DNA from: Dialister histaminiformans
GTDB lineage: Bacteria > Bacillota > Negativicutes > Veillonellales > Dialisteraceae
NCBI RefSeq assembly: GCF_900103425.1
Contig: NZ_FMXA01000008.1
Location: forward strand, 1 to 64,000
Direction of reading: 5' to 3'
DNA length: 64,000 nt
The notes beneath the pieces are model-generated. The model made no database searches. It saw nothing but the letters and a program-made list of their open reading frames with translations, and was not told the origin of the DNA. This document shows positions 17,340 to 26,019 of this stretch, piece after piece (the first letter of the stretch is position 1; each line of letters begins with the position of its first letter). Made by a program: the position numbers and the translations under genes.

Positions 17340-18632
17340 ATGAATTACAGGGAATCGATTTCCTATCTGGAGAAAGCCGTATCTTTTGGTATTAAACCCG
17401 GTCTGGAACGAATCAGCGCCTTACTGAAGTATCTGGGAAACCCGGAAAAGAAATATAAGATAATTCATGTCACAGGGACCAATGGCAAAGGAAGTACAAC
17501 CGCCATGATCACTGCGGCACTGGAAGCAGCACATATTAAGGCAGGGCGTTATGTATCTCCGCATCTGGTAGAGTATACAGAACGTATTTATGCTATGGGA
17601 AAGGATATCAGCAGAGAGGACTTTGCTTACGTTGCCACGGCGGTAAGGCATGCAGCGGAATCCATTGTGGAAGAAGGATATGAAGCACCTACGGAATTTG
17701 AGCTTCTCACGGCGATGGCCTTTCTTTATTTTGCCAAAGTCGGTGTAGAATATGCAGTGGTTGAAGTCGGGATGGGTGGACTTTATGATTCCACCAATGT
17801 CATTGTGCCTGTGGTATCGGTTATTACCAATGTGGCTATGGATCATATGCAGTACCTGGGGAATACACTCACAGAGATTGCGCATAATAAGGCGGGAATC
17901 ATAAAGGAGTCGGTTCCCTGTGTTACCGCTGCATCCGGAGAAGCATTAACTCAAATCCAGAAGGAAGCAAAAGAAAAACATGCTCCATTGTATATTTATG
18001 GGCGAGATTTTGCTGAAATAGCCCGACATGCCGTACATGGAGGACAGATTGTTTCCTTCCGCATCGGGGAAAAGGAAACCGGAGATATACATATTTCCCT
18101 TGTGGGGCCTCATCAGGCCATCAATGCCGCAGGAGCTGTCATGGCTCTGAAAATCGTATCCGGCTCCGATCCGCGGGTAACCGGTGATGCTGTCCGCTAT
18201 GGTCTGGCGCATACCCGCTGGCCCGGTCGCTTTGATATGCACCATGTGGGAAACATACCGTTTGTTATGGATGGAGCCCATAATTCAGCCGGAGCAGTTA
18301 CATTAAAAGCTTCGCTGGAAGAACAGTTTCCTGATAAGCGCAGACTGGTAGTATTTACCTCACTGAAAGATAAGGATACAGATAAGGTCATCCGGCTTAT
18401 CATGCGGCCGCAGGATAAGGTATTTATTACGACAGCACCTACGCCACGCAGTCGTTCAGAAGATGATATTGCTGCGATGCTTCCCTGCCCATATAAAGAA
18501 GAACCGGATACGGACACAGCACTGAATGATGCAGTGGCAGAGGCAAAAGACGGAGATATGGTTCTCGTATGCGGATCTCTGTATATTCTCGGAGAAGTCA
18601 TCACATGGCTGAATCGCCAGGAGGATAAATAA
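17340..18632 (+). CDS. folC: Folylpolyglutamate synthase / dihydrofolate synthase
   Basis: ATP-dependent ligase adding glutamate to folates, possibly also making dihydrofolate from dihydropteroate. The P-loop is TGTNGKGST (residues 45-53), with the Mur-ligase-type VVEVGMGG and DGAHN motifs. About 430 residues. The ATG at 17340 is fixed by GGGAGGAAAG upstream. The folP-folB-folK genes lie 42 kb downstream, so the folate pathway is split in this window. In many Bacillota folC follows valS, as here. Confidence 0.95.
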   Translation: MNYRESISYLEKAVSFGIKPGLERISALLKYLGNPEKKYKIIHVTGTNGKGSTTAMITAALEAAHIKAGRYVSPHLVEYTERIYAMGKDISREDFAYVATAVRHAAESIVEEGYEAPTEFELLTAMAFLYFAKVGVEYAVVEVGMGGLYDSTNVIVPVVSVITNVAMDHMQYLGNTLTEIAHNKAGIIKESVPCVTAASGEALTQIQKEAKEKHAPLYIYGRDFAEIARHAVHGGQIVSFRIGEKETGDIHISLVGPHQAINAAGAVMALKIVSGSDPRVTGDAVRYGLAHTRWPGRFDMHHVGNIPFVMDGAHNSAGAVTLKASLEEQFPDKRRLVVFTSLKDKDTDKVIRLIMRPQDKVFITTAPTPRSRSEDDIAAMLPCPYKEEPDTDTALNDAVAEAKDGDMVLVCGSLYILGEVITWLNRQEDK

Positions 18633-18687
18633 ATCTGTCGGATAAGAGAACAGAATTTCGTCTTTTCATGGGGAATGTGTTCTCCTG

Positions 18688-18696
18688 TGATATAAT
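18688..18696 (+). promoter_or_regulatory. Extended -10 promoter of ruvCAB
   Basis: TGATATAAT within TGTGATATAATG, 36 bp before the ruvC start. No inverted GAAC/GTTC SOS box is seen beside it. Confidence 0.55.
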
Positions 18697-18731
18697 GAGG
18701 ACTGAACAAATGGGAGAACAGGAGAAACTTT

Positions 18732-19232
18732 ATGCGAGCATTAGGGATAGATCCGGGAACGGGGCGTTGTGGATTCGGGATTGTTGATAAAGAGGGAAAC
18801 CGGATTACAGCAGTTGATTATGGCATTATTGAAACGCCGAAGGAAATGGATCTGATTGAACGCATTCACATCGTGTATCAGGGGGTACGGGAACTGATTC
18901 AGATGTATAAGCCGCAGGTTATGGGAGTAGAGACTCTGTACTTTAACCGCAATATTACTACTGCAATTTCTGTTGCTGAAGCCAGAGGGGTTATTCTGCT
19001 TGCCGGATATCATGAAAAGATACCAGTGTATGAATGTACGCCGTTGCAGGTAAAACAGCAGGTCGTAGGTTATGGAAGAGCTGAAAAGAGTCAGGTTATC
19101 AAAATGATTATGCAGATGATGCATATTACAAAGAAAATATCTCCGGATGATGCAGCAGATGCGTTGGCTATAGGCATTACATCCATTTACCGGACTGAGC
19201 ATGAAGCAATCTATGGAGGAATCAGGGGATGA
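18732..19232 (+). CDS. ruvC: Holliday junction resolvase RuvC
   Basis: Endonuclease that cuts Holliday junctions after RuvAB branch migration. The first catalytic aspartate is in ALGIDPGTGRCG at the N terminus, the glutamate in MGVETLYF, and the C-terminal acidic pair in SPDDAADALAIG. The length of 166 residues is typical. Its stop overlaps the ruvA start by 4 nt. Confidence 0.97.
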   Translation: MRALGIDPGTGRCGFGIVDKEGNRITAVDYGIIETPKEMDLIERIHIVYQGVRELIQMYKPQVMGVETLYFNRNITTAISVAEARGVILLAGYHEKIPVYECTPLQVKQQVVGYGRAEKSQVIKMIMQMMHITKKISPDDAADALAIGITSIYRTEHEAIYGGIRG

Positions 19233-19843
19233 TTGGATACATAAAAGGAAAAATAACGGCACTTTTTGATAGGATGTGCTTTATAGAAACCGCAGGGGTA
19301 GGATATCGCGTATTTATTACAGATATAGATCACGATGAACTGCAGACGGGGGAAGAATCCAGGCTTTATATACATATGGCAGTAAGAGAAGATGCTATTA
19401 CTCTGTACGGATTCCTTTCCAGGGAAACCTATGAGGCTTTTCTGTCCCTGCTGACTGTATCTAAAATCGGACCCAAGGCGGCTATGTCCATTCTCTCGGT
19501 TATGACACCAGGGACACTGGCGATAGCGGTGCAGAACAGAAATATCAGTGCCCTCACTAAGATTCCGGGAATAGGTAAAAAGACGGCAGAACGAATGCTG
19601 GTGGAATTAAAGGATAAACTTAAAGGATTTGTTCCTGCCGGGGAGGTCACTGCAGATGTGGCTGAACCCGCTATAGCTTCAGGCATTGAGGAGGAAGTTA
19701 TGAATGCGCTCCGGTCTCTTGGTTATATGCCGGAAGAGGTGGCAGCGGTTATTCACAGGGTGGCTCTTGAACATCCTGAATTTACTGATGCAGGTCCGAT
19801 GATTGGGGCAGTTCTTCGTGAACTTGGGAAGGAGAGAGGTTAA
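19229..19843 (+). CDS. ruvA: Holliday junction DNA helicase subunit RuvA
   Basis: Tetrameric junction-binding protein. It has the N-terminal OB-fold (MIGYIKGKITALFDR), helix-hairpin-helix repeats (SKIGPKAAMSILS and TKIPGIGKKTAERML) and a C-terminal RuvB-contacting domain (EVMNALRSLGYMPEEV). It is 204 residues. Directly coupled to ruvC (ATGA overlap) and to ruvB (0-nt gap), so the three proteins are made together. Confidence 0.97.
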   Translation: MIGYIKGKITALFDRMCFIETAGVGYRVFITDIDHDELQTGEESRLYIHMAVREDAITLYGFLSRETYEAFLSLLTVSKIGPKAAMSILSVMTPGTLAIAVQNRNISALTKIPGIGKKTAERMLVELKDKLKGFVPAGEVTADVAEPAIASGIEEEVMNALRSLGYMPEEVAAVIHRVALEHPEFTDAGPMIGAVLRELGKERG

Positions 19844-20917
19844 ATGCTGGATCATATAAAAAGTCTGAGAACGGAAGAATCCGGTAAGGGAGAGCCAGAA
19901 GAAGGACGCATTGTAGCCCGTGAAGATTCAGGGCACGATGGGTGGCAGCATTCCCTCAGACCGAAAGCTCTGTCAGATTATATAGGTCAGCATACACTGC
20001 GTCAGAATCTTTCTGTATATATTCAGGCAGCTAAGAAGCGAAAGGAAGCGCTGGACCATGTGCTCCTTTATGGACCACCTGGACTGGGGAAAACTACTAT
20101 GGCAAACATCATTGCTAATGAACTGGGAGTTAATTTCCGGATTACCAGCGGTCCGGCCATTGAACGTCCGGGAGATCTGGCAGCCCTCCTTACTAATCTG
20201 GAAGAACATGATGTGCTTTTTATTGACGAAATTCACAGACTGAATCGTTCTGTAGAAGAAATCCTCTATCCGGCCATGGAGGATTTCGCTCTGGATATCG
20301 TCATGGGGAAAGGCCCCGGGGCCAGATCGTATCGTCTCGATCTTCCACCGTTTACCCTGGTGGGGGCGACTACCAGGGCGGGAGCACTGGCAGCACCACT
20401 GCGGGATCGATTTGGTATCGTATTCCGTATGCAATTCTATACACCGGAAGAACTGACACTGATAATAAAAAGGGCCGCTTCCATCCTGAATATTGATATA
20501 GCCGATGAAGGGGCACGGGAAATTGCACGGCGTTCCCGGGGAACTCCGCGTATTGCCAACCGACTTCTTAAACGGGTCAGAGATTTTGCCCAGGTAATGG
20601 GAAGCGGTATAATAACCAATGAAATTGCAGCGCATGCGCTGGCTCAACTGCATGTGGATGGTATTGGGCTGGATGCCATTGATCGTGAAGTGCTCAAAAC
20701 CATTATTTATAAATTTAACGGCGGACCGGTTGGTGTTGATACCATTGCGGCAGCTGTAAGTGAAGAGCGTGCAACGATTGAGGATGTTTATGAACCTTAT
20801 CTTATGCAGATAGGATTTTTATCCCGCACTCCCAGAGGAAGAGTGGCTACCCGTGCCGCATATGATCATTTAGGAGTTCCGTGGAATCAGAATTCTTCAG
20901 AGACAGGGGAGGAATAG
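19844..20917 (+). CDS. ruvB: Holliday junction DNA helicase RuvB
   Basis: AAA+ motor for branch migration. Walker A is GPPGLGKTT (77-85) and Walker B is [11 protein letters not shown]. Sensor 1 is GATTRAG, and an arginine-rich winged-helix C terminus ends with [10 protein letters not shown]. An N-terminal acidic extension of about 30 residues precedes the RuvB core. It is 357 residues. It begins on the base after the ruvA stop. Confidence 0.97.
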   Translation: MLDHIKSLRTEESGKGEPEEGRIVAREDSGHDGWQHSLRPKALSDYIGQHTLRQNLSVYIQAAKKRKEALDHVLLYGPPGLGKTTMANIIANELGVNFRITSGPAIERPGDLAALLTNLEEHDVLFIDEIHRLNRSVEEILYPAMEDFALDIVMGKGPGARSYRLDLPPFTLVGATTRAGALAAPLRDRFGIVFRMQFYTPEELTLIIKRAASILNIDIADEGAREIARRSRGTPRIANRLLKRVRDFAQVMGSGIITNEIAAHALAQLHVDGIGLDAIDREVLKTIIYKFNGGPVGVDTIAAAVSEERATIEDVYEPYLMQIGFLSRTPRGRVATRAAYDHLGVPWNQNSSETGEE

Positions 20918-20922
20918 GATTT

Positions 20923-21129
20923 ATGGGGAAAAGTCTGATTTTTCTTGGGGTTATTCTCATTGCTGCAGGAATTCTTATTTCTATTGGTGGTAAAATACCA
21001 TTTATGGGGAATCTGCCAGGGGATATCCATTTTAAGTCAGGTAATACAGAAATATATTTTCCCTGGGTAACATGTCTTCTGATTTCCTTTCTGGGGACAA
21101 TTATCCTCAATATATTTTTCAGACATTAA
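20923..21129 (+). CDS. DUF2905 small membrane protein
   Basis: A 68-residue protein with two hydrophobic segments (about residues 4-24 and 44-66). Between them lies the conserved GKIPFMGNLPGDIHF stretch typical of DUF2905 (PF11146). The function is unknown. GGGGAGGA precedes the ATG at 20923; the frame is open further upstream inside ruvB, but that extension has no start signal. The ruvB-DUF2905-spoIID-queA order is seen in Negativicutes, from general recall. Confidence 0.8.
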   Translation: MGKSLIFLGVILIAAGILISIGGKIPFMGNLPGDIHFKSGNTEIYFPWVTCLLISFLGTIILNIFFRH

Positions 21130-21144
21130 TAAAGAGGCAAACAT

Positions 21145-22542
21145 ATGATGAAAAAGACCGCCTTAGTTATGGCAGTGTGTCTGGGACTGACAATCAGCTT
21201 TCCAGGGGCTGTCCGGGCTGCAAATGGGTCAACAATTAAAGTAGTAAGTATGGATGAGCTGGAAAAGGATTATCCGGAACTGGGTAATTCCGGCAAGCCA
21301 GACCTTAATGGCAGCCAGACCGTCGATTCGGGAAAAGTTAAGAAGGCAGACAAAAGTGCAGAAAAGAATAATAAGAAGAAAAAGGAAATAAAAAATAGGA
21401 AGAAGAAAGATAACAGTCAGAAAATCCGGAATGTGGATAAGGTTAACAACTTAGGTCCGGATATTTCTGTTGGACTGATTAATGGTAAGGTACTCGTACC
21501 GATTACCGGGCTGGTTGATTTTAAGGCGGTGGACCTGTCAGGAAATGAACTGGAAACCTATGATGCGGGTACAATACTTACGGTGACCAGAGATGGAAGC
21601 AATATATATATAAATGAAAATGATTATTCCGGACCGATTATCCTTAAGGCACAGGATGATAAAGATTCCGGGGCTGCATTTATTGTAAAAGGCAATAAAT
21701 ACAGGGGCTCTATCAAACTGCTTCCATCGCCTCAGAATGCGGGGGTGACCGTTGTCAATGTACTGCCAATGGAAGAATATCTGTATGGGGTAGTTCCTTC
21801 CGAATCTGTCCCAACATGGAAACCAAATGCACTGAGAGCGCAGGCGGTTGCGGCCAGAACCTATGCACTGAAACATAAGAATGGCTTTAAATCCAGAGGA
21901 TATGATGTAACCGATACGACTGAATCGCAGGTTTATAATGGATATTCTGCAGAAACAAAAGCTACTAATGATGCGGTAGACAGTACGGCCGGTGAAATCA
22001 TCACCTATAATGGGCAGCCTATTGATGCAGTTTTTTCTGCCAGTGCCGGGGGATACACTGAAAACAGTGAAAATGTATGGGGACAGGTAATTCCTTATCT
22101 GCGGGGCGTGAAGGAAGAAGATACTCCGGAAGTAAAGCAGGCGTGGACATCGAAAGTGTCGCTGGATACACTTCAGAAAAACCTGGGCATTGGAAACCTT
22201 CAGGAAATCCGTTTGTCCCGGTTGACAAGCGGCCCTATGTTTACTGGAGACCGCGGGGTATCTGGCCGTGTTAAGAGAATAATCTTTGTTGGATCCAATG
22301 GACAGAAGACCATAACCGGAGATAATTTCCGACGTCTGTTTGGGTTAAAGAGTACTATGTTTGACTTTGACCTTGAAGGAAATACACTCATGATTTATGG
22401 GTATGGCTGGGGCCATGGACTGGGAATGTCCCAGTGGGGGGCCGAAGCTATGGCTGAAAAGCATGATAAGGATGACGATGATTATTATAAGGATATACTG
22501 AGCCACTATTATACAGACACAGAAATTACTAAAATATATTAA
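21145..22542 (+). CDS. SpoIID/LytB-domain cell-wall protein
   Basis: A secreted 465-residue protein. The signal peptide covers residues 1-26 and is cut near VRAANG. A very Lys/Asn-rich low-complexity stretch lies at about 62-98. The SpoIID/LytB domain (about 195-455) has MEEYLYGVVPSES, ALRAQAVAARTYAL and a C-terminal GYGWGHGLGMSQWGAEAMA. Family members cleave glycan strands that lack stem peptides (SpoIID) or modulate amidases (LytB). The glutamate in VVPSES matches the catalytic Glu position of SpoIID. The neighbours are housekeeping genes, so a vegetative wall or division role is more likely than sporulation. Confidence 0.9.
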   Translation: MMKKTALVMAVCLGLTISFPGAVRAANGSTIKVVSMDELEKDYPELGNSGKPDLNGSQTVDSGKVKKADKSAEKNNKKKKEIKNRKKKDNSQKIRNVDKVNNLGPDISVGLINGKVLVPITGLVDFKAVDLSGNELETYDAGTILTVTRDGSNIYINENDYSGPIILKAQDDKDSGAAFIVKGNKYRGSIKLLPSPQNAGVTVVNVLPMEEYLYGVVPSESVPTWKPNALRAQAVAARTYALKHKNGFKSRGYDVTDTTESQVYNGYSAETKATNDAVDSTAGEIITYNGQPIDAVFSASAGGYTENSENVWGQVIPYLRGVKEEDTPEVKQAWTSKVSLDTLQKNLGIGNLQEIRLSRLTSGPMFTGDRGVSGRVKRIIFVGSNGQKTITGDNFRRLFGLKSTMFDFDLEGNTLMIYGYGWGHGLGMSQWGAEAMAEKHDKDDDDYYKDILSHYYTDTEITKIY

Positions 22543-22556
22543 CGGGAGCAGGAAGA

Positions 22557-23576
22557 ATGAAACTAGAAGAATTCAATTATGATTTACCTAAAGAACTGAT
22601 TGCACAGGAACCGGCAGAACCAAGAGATTCTTGCCGGCTGATGATGCTGGACAGGAAAACAGGAGAATATACCCATCATACATTCCGGGATATACTGGAT
22701 GAAATACGTCCGGGGGATGTATTTGTATTCAATAACACCAAAGTTATTCCTGCCCGCCTGTATGGGCACAGAAAAGAAACGGGCGGCAAAGTGGAAATCC
22801 TGCTGCTTACACCGAAGGGAAATGACAACTGGGAAATTCTGGTTAATCCGGGGAAAAAGGCACTCCCAGGACAGGTTATAGAATTTAATGAACATCTGTC
22901 CTGTGAAATTCTGGATAAAACTGATTTCGGAGGCCGGGTGGCACATTTTACCTATGATCAGGACTTTGACAGCATTCTTGAGGAAATTGGTGAAATGCCG
23001 ATACCACCTTATATTCATAAGAAACTGGAAGATAATGATGAATATCAGACTGTGTATGCTAAGTATAAAGGATCGGCAGCAGCTCCTACCGCGGGCCTTC
23101 ATTTTACAAAAGAACTGATGGAGGAAATGAAGAACAGAGGTGCGGAAATCCGTTATGTTACTCTGCACGTAGGGCTTGGCACATTCCGTCCGGTATCGGA
23201 AGAGAATATTGAAGAACACGAAATGCACAAGGAATTCTATTCCGTTACGGAAGAAACTGCTGAAGCTGTAAACCGGGCAAAAGCTGAAGGCCGTCGGATT
23301 ATTGCGGTAGGGACTACTTCTGTACGCACGCTGGAATCAGCAGGTCAGAGTGGGAAACTTCAGGCAGGCTCAGGATGGACACAGCTCTATATTTATCCAG
23401 GATATACCTGGCATATTGTTGATGCCATCTGCACTAATTTCCATCTCCCGGAATCAACGCTTATCATGATGATGTGTTCTTTCGCAGGGAAAGAACATGT
23501 ACTCAATGCGTATAAAGAGGCAGTAAGACAGAAGTACAGATTCTTCTCCTTTGGTGATGCCATGTTTATCCGCTGA
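22557..23576 (+). CDS. queA: S-adenosylmethionine:tRNA ribosyltransferase-isomerase
   Basis: Transfers and rearranges the ribosyl group of SAM onto preQ1 in tRNA to give epoxyqueuosine. The protein is 339 residues. Family features visible are the N-terminal DYDLPKELIAQEP, the central PTAGLHFT, HVGLGTFRPV, and a C-terminal TNFHLPESTL. It sits before tgt, which inserts preQ1 first, so the two steps are encoded together although a terminator and new promoter separate them. Confidence 0.97.
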   Translation: MKLEEFNYDLPKELIAQEPAEPRDSCRLMMLDRKTGEYTHHTFRDILDEIRPGDVFVFNNTKVIPARLYGHRKETGGKVEILLLTPKGNDNWEILVNPGKKALPGQVIEFNEHLSCEILDKTDFGGRVAHFTYDQDFDSILEEIGEMPIPPYIHKKLEDNDEYQTVYAKYKGSAAAPTAGLHFTKELMEEMKNRGAEIRYVTLHVGLGTFRPVSEENIEEHEMHKEFYSVTEETAEAVNRAKAEGRRIIAVGTTSVRTLESAGQSGKLQAGSGWTQLYIYPGYTWHIVDAICTNFHLPESTLIMMMCSFAGKEHVLNAYKEAVRQKYRFFSFGDAMFIR

Positions 23577-23613
23577 AAAACAGAACGGTAATGGAGACAG
23601 AATAAAGACTGAT

Positions 23614-23656
23614 GGGAGGATGTGTAAGGCCTGAGGACTCATCACATCCTCTTTTA
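23614..23656 (+). terminator. Terminator after queA
   Basis: GAGGATGTG pairs with CACATCCTC, followed by TTTT. The T run merges into TATAAT (23655-23660), a likely -10 for tgt. The same stem sequence is used at 47408-47446. Confidence 0.85.
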
Positions 23657-23817
23657 TAATGGAGCATCTGGTATTCTGCGCAGGAAAGGCAGATATATCT
23701 GTTACACATGCGGCAGAATGATGATATGGTGATATGGCTGGTCATCGGGCACATATCCTGTTATGATTAGCGGAGAGGGTCTTTTGACCAATATTACTAA
23801 AGGATAAGGATATAAAA
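23655..23817 (+). promoter_or_regulatory. tgt promoter and structured leader
   Basis: A TATAAT -10 at 23655-23660 is followed by a stem in which ATTCTGCGCA (from about 23672) pairs with TGCGGCAGAAT (to 23719), with one bulge. A CAGAT/ATCTG hairpin lies inside, and a GGTC/GACC hairpin sits near the start. It does not resemble the preQ1 classes I know. An AAAGGA site precedes the ATG at 23818. Confidence 0.4.
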
Positions 23818-24936
23818 ATGGTTATTAATTACGAACTGATTGCACAGGACCCGGCGACCGGAGCAAGAGCCGGCCTGCTGCATACACCACATGGAACATT
23901 TAAAACACCGATGTTTATGCCTGTAGGCACACAGGCCACGGTAAAGACTGTGACTCCGGATGAGTTGGAAGAGATGGGGGCCCAGATTATTCTTGGCAAC
24001 ACCTATCATCTGTTTTTGCGTCCGGGAACGGAGCTGATTGCAGAGGCAGGCGGCCTTCATGATTTTATGAACTGGCATAAAGGAATCCTTACAGACAGCG
24101 GCGGATTCCAGGTATTCAGCCTTGGAGATACACGTAAGATTAAGGAGGAAGGGGTATATTTCCGCTCGATTCTTGATGGGTCAAAACAATTTCTGTCACC
24201 GGAAGTAGCTACCAGAGCGCAGGAAGAGCTTGGGAGTGATATTGCGATGGCATTTGATGAATGCATTCCTTATCCGGCTGAATACGATTATGCTAAAAAG
24301 TCCACGGAAAGAACCACCCGCTGGGCAGAAAGATGTCTGAAAGCCCATACACGCAAGGACAGAGGTATGTTTGGCATTATTCAGGGCGGGATGTATAAGG
24401 ATCTGCGCAAGCAGAGCGCGGCGGAAATCACATCCCTTCCTTTCGATGGGTTCGCTATTGGCGGCCTGTCGGTGGGGGAACCGCATGATCTCATGTATGA
24501 GATTCTTGAACATACCACACAGTATATGCCTGTAAATAAGGCCAGATATCTTATGGGAGTAGGCACTCCTGACTGTCTGGTGGAAGGCGTTGCCCGCGGG
24601 GTGGATATGTTTGACTGCGTATTCCCTACCCGTGTAGCTCGAAATGGAATGGCGATGGTACATTCTGGAAGAATGAATATGAAGAATAAGCAGTATGAAC
24701 GTGATTTTACACCGATTGAGGAAGGCTGTCAGTGCTATACTTGCCGTCATTTTACCCGTGCATACATTCGCCATCTGTATAAAGCAGAAGAGTTACTGGC
24801 CTTTCGTCTTATTACCATTCATAATCTTTTCTTCCTCCTGCAGTTTATGAGGGATATGAGACAGGCCATTATTGATGGAAATTTTGGGGATTTCAGGGAA
24901 AGTTTTATGGCAGGCTATAGTGCCAGGGCAAAATAA
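23818..24936 (+). CDS. tgt: tRNA-guanine transglycosylase
   Basis: Exchanges guanine 34 for preQ1 in tRNAs with GUN anticodons. [11 protein letters not shown] holds the substrate-binding aspartate; [12 protein letters not shown] holds the nucleophile aspartate region; and the zinc site is CQCYTC followed by H. The length of 372 residues is standard. It follows queA, giving consecutive steps of queuosine formation. Confidence 0.97.
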   Translation: MVINYELIAQDPATGARAGLLHTPHGTFKTPMFMPVGTQATVKTVTPDELEEMGAQIILGNTYHLFLRPGTELIAEAGGLHDFMNWHKGILTDSGGFQVFSLGDTRKIKEEGVYFRSILDGSKQFLSPEVATRAQEELGSDIAMAFDECIPYPAEYDYAKKSTERTTRWAERCLKAHTRKDRGMFGIIQGGMYKDLRKQSAAEITSLPFDGFAIGGLSVGEPHDLMYEILEHTTQYMPVNKARYLMGVGTPDCLVEGVARGVDMFDCVFPTRVARNGMAMVHSGRMNMKNKQYERDFTPIEEGCQCYTCRHFTRAYIRHLYKAEELLAFRLITIHNLFFLLQFMRDMRQAIIDGNFGDFRESFMAGYSARAK

Positions 24937-25016
24937 ATGGAATTTCCATACACAGAAGCTGTAAGAATCAATTTATGATTATATGCTAAATCTCTGAGGA
25001 TAAATTAAAAAGCATG

Positions 25017-25025
25017 TGATATAAT
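25017..25025 (+). promoter_or_regulatory. Extended -10 promoter of the yajC-secDF operon
   Basis: TGATATAAT within TGTGATATAATGG, about 34 bp before yajC. No -35 is evident. Confidence 0.55.
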
Positions 25026-25058
25026 GGATGGTATGAATTTTCAGGAGGTGAATAATCC

Positions 25059-25421
25059 ATGGGTGAAATTATGACAGCTATTAAGGGCTTCTGGCCTTTG
25101 CTTCTGCTGCTTGCTTTTTTCTACTTTGCTTTAGTAAGACCGCAGAAAAAACAGCAGAATAAGAGAAATGCATTCCTTAATGCTCTTCAGAAGGGAGACT
25201 ATGTCATCACGGCAGGTGGTGTATATGGTCTGGTAAAGAAGATTACAGGCAATGTCGTTTCTGTACAGATAGCTCCAGGGACAATTATCCAGGTTGATAA
25301 GCGTGCACTTCAGGCACCGCCGGAAGATGAAGGAGACAAGAAGTCTTCGGAAAAGTCCCAGCCAGCTCACAAAGAAGAGAATAGTGCCAAAGAGGATACA
25401 GAAGAAGATGCAAAGGACTGA
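25059..25421 (+). CDS. yajC: Preprotein translocase subunit YajC
   Basis: A small bitopic membrane protein of the SecDF-YajC accessory complex. One N-terminal membrane segment (residues about 8-27, ending in FALVRPQKKQQ) is followed by the cytoplasmic core GDYVITAGGVYGLVKKI and an acidic C-terminal tail of about 30 residues. It has 120 residues and an AGGAGGTG site upstream. secD and secF follow, with only a folate-salvage gene between. Confidence 0.95.
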   Translation: MGEIMTAIKGFWPLLLLLAFFYFALVRPQKKQQNKRNAFLNALQKGDYVITAGGVYGLVKKITGNVVSVQIAPGTIIQVDKRALQAPPEDEGDKKSSEKSQPAHKEENSAKEDTEEDAKD

Positions 25422-25428
25422 TTCGGCA

Positions 25429-26019
25429 ATGTCCGATATAAAGCAATGTCTTCGAAAGAAAGTGCTCGCCGAAAGGCGGGCTCTTTCTTTTGACAGGATT
25501 TCATCCATGAGTCTCACACTGACAGAGAATCTTCTGGCACTGCCTGAGGTTAACGATGCCAGTTGCATTATGGCTTTCCTGGCTATGCCTGGAGAGTCCA
25601 ATCTGGACGAATTTATCCGGATAATGCTGAAAAAGGGGACAAGAATCTGTATTCCTGTGTGTCTTCCGAAGAGACAGATGGAGGCAGGGCGTATCATGGA
25701 TATGGAACATTTTGAGAAAGGACCGTTAGGTTTGCGCAACATTCCGTCTGGATATGATGTGATTGAACCGGAACAGATTGATCTTGTACTTGTTCCAGCG
25801 GTAGCCTGTGACAGGCAGGGGCGTCGCCTGGGAATGGGAGCCGGCTACTATGACCGGTATCTGGTTCATGTGCCTTATGAAAAACGGATTGCGGCACTCT
25901 GGGATTTCCAGGTGCTGGATGAAGATATTCCCGGAGAACCCTTTGATCAGAATGTATCTGCCATTGTAACAGATAAAAGAATTATTAGAATCCGGAAACC
26001 AAATGGGGTGAAATTTTGA
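25429..26019 (+). CDS. 5-formyltetrahydrofolate cyclo-ligase
   Basis: Converts 5-formyl-THF to 5,10-methenyl-THF. The N-terminal helix KQCLRKKVLAERRAL and the ATP/substrate signature RRLGMGAGYYDRYL are typical. The chosen ATG at 25429 gives about 196 residues, the family length. The frame stays open upstream across yajC, and an ATG at 25408 is a possible alternative. It sits as an unrelated passenger between yajC and secD, with which it overlaps by 4 nt. Confidence 0.93.
   Translation: MSDIKQCLRKKVLAERRALSFDRISSMSLTLTENLLALPEVNDASCIMAFLAMPGESNLDEFIRIMLKKGTRICIPVCLPKRQMEAGRIMDMEHFEKGPLGLRNIPSGYDVIEPEQIDLVLVPAVACDRQGRRLGMGAGYYDRYLVHVPYEKRIAALWDFQVLDEDIPGEPFDQNVSAIVTDKRIIRIRKPNGVKF

Noticed and set aside
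18700-18725. SOS box in front of ruvC (GAACAAATGGGAGAAC)
   Set aside because: The two GAAC copies are direct, not inverted, so this is not a LexA dyad.
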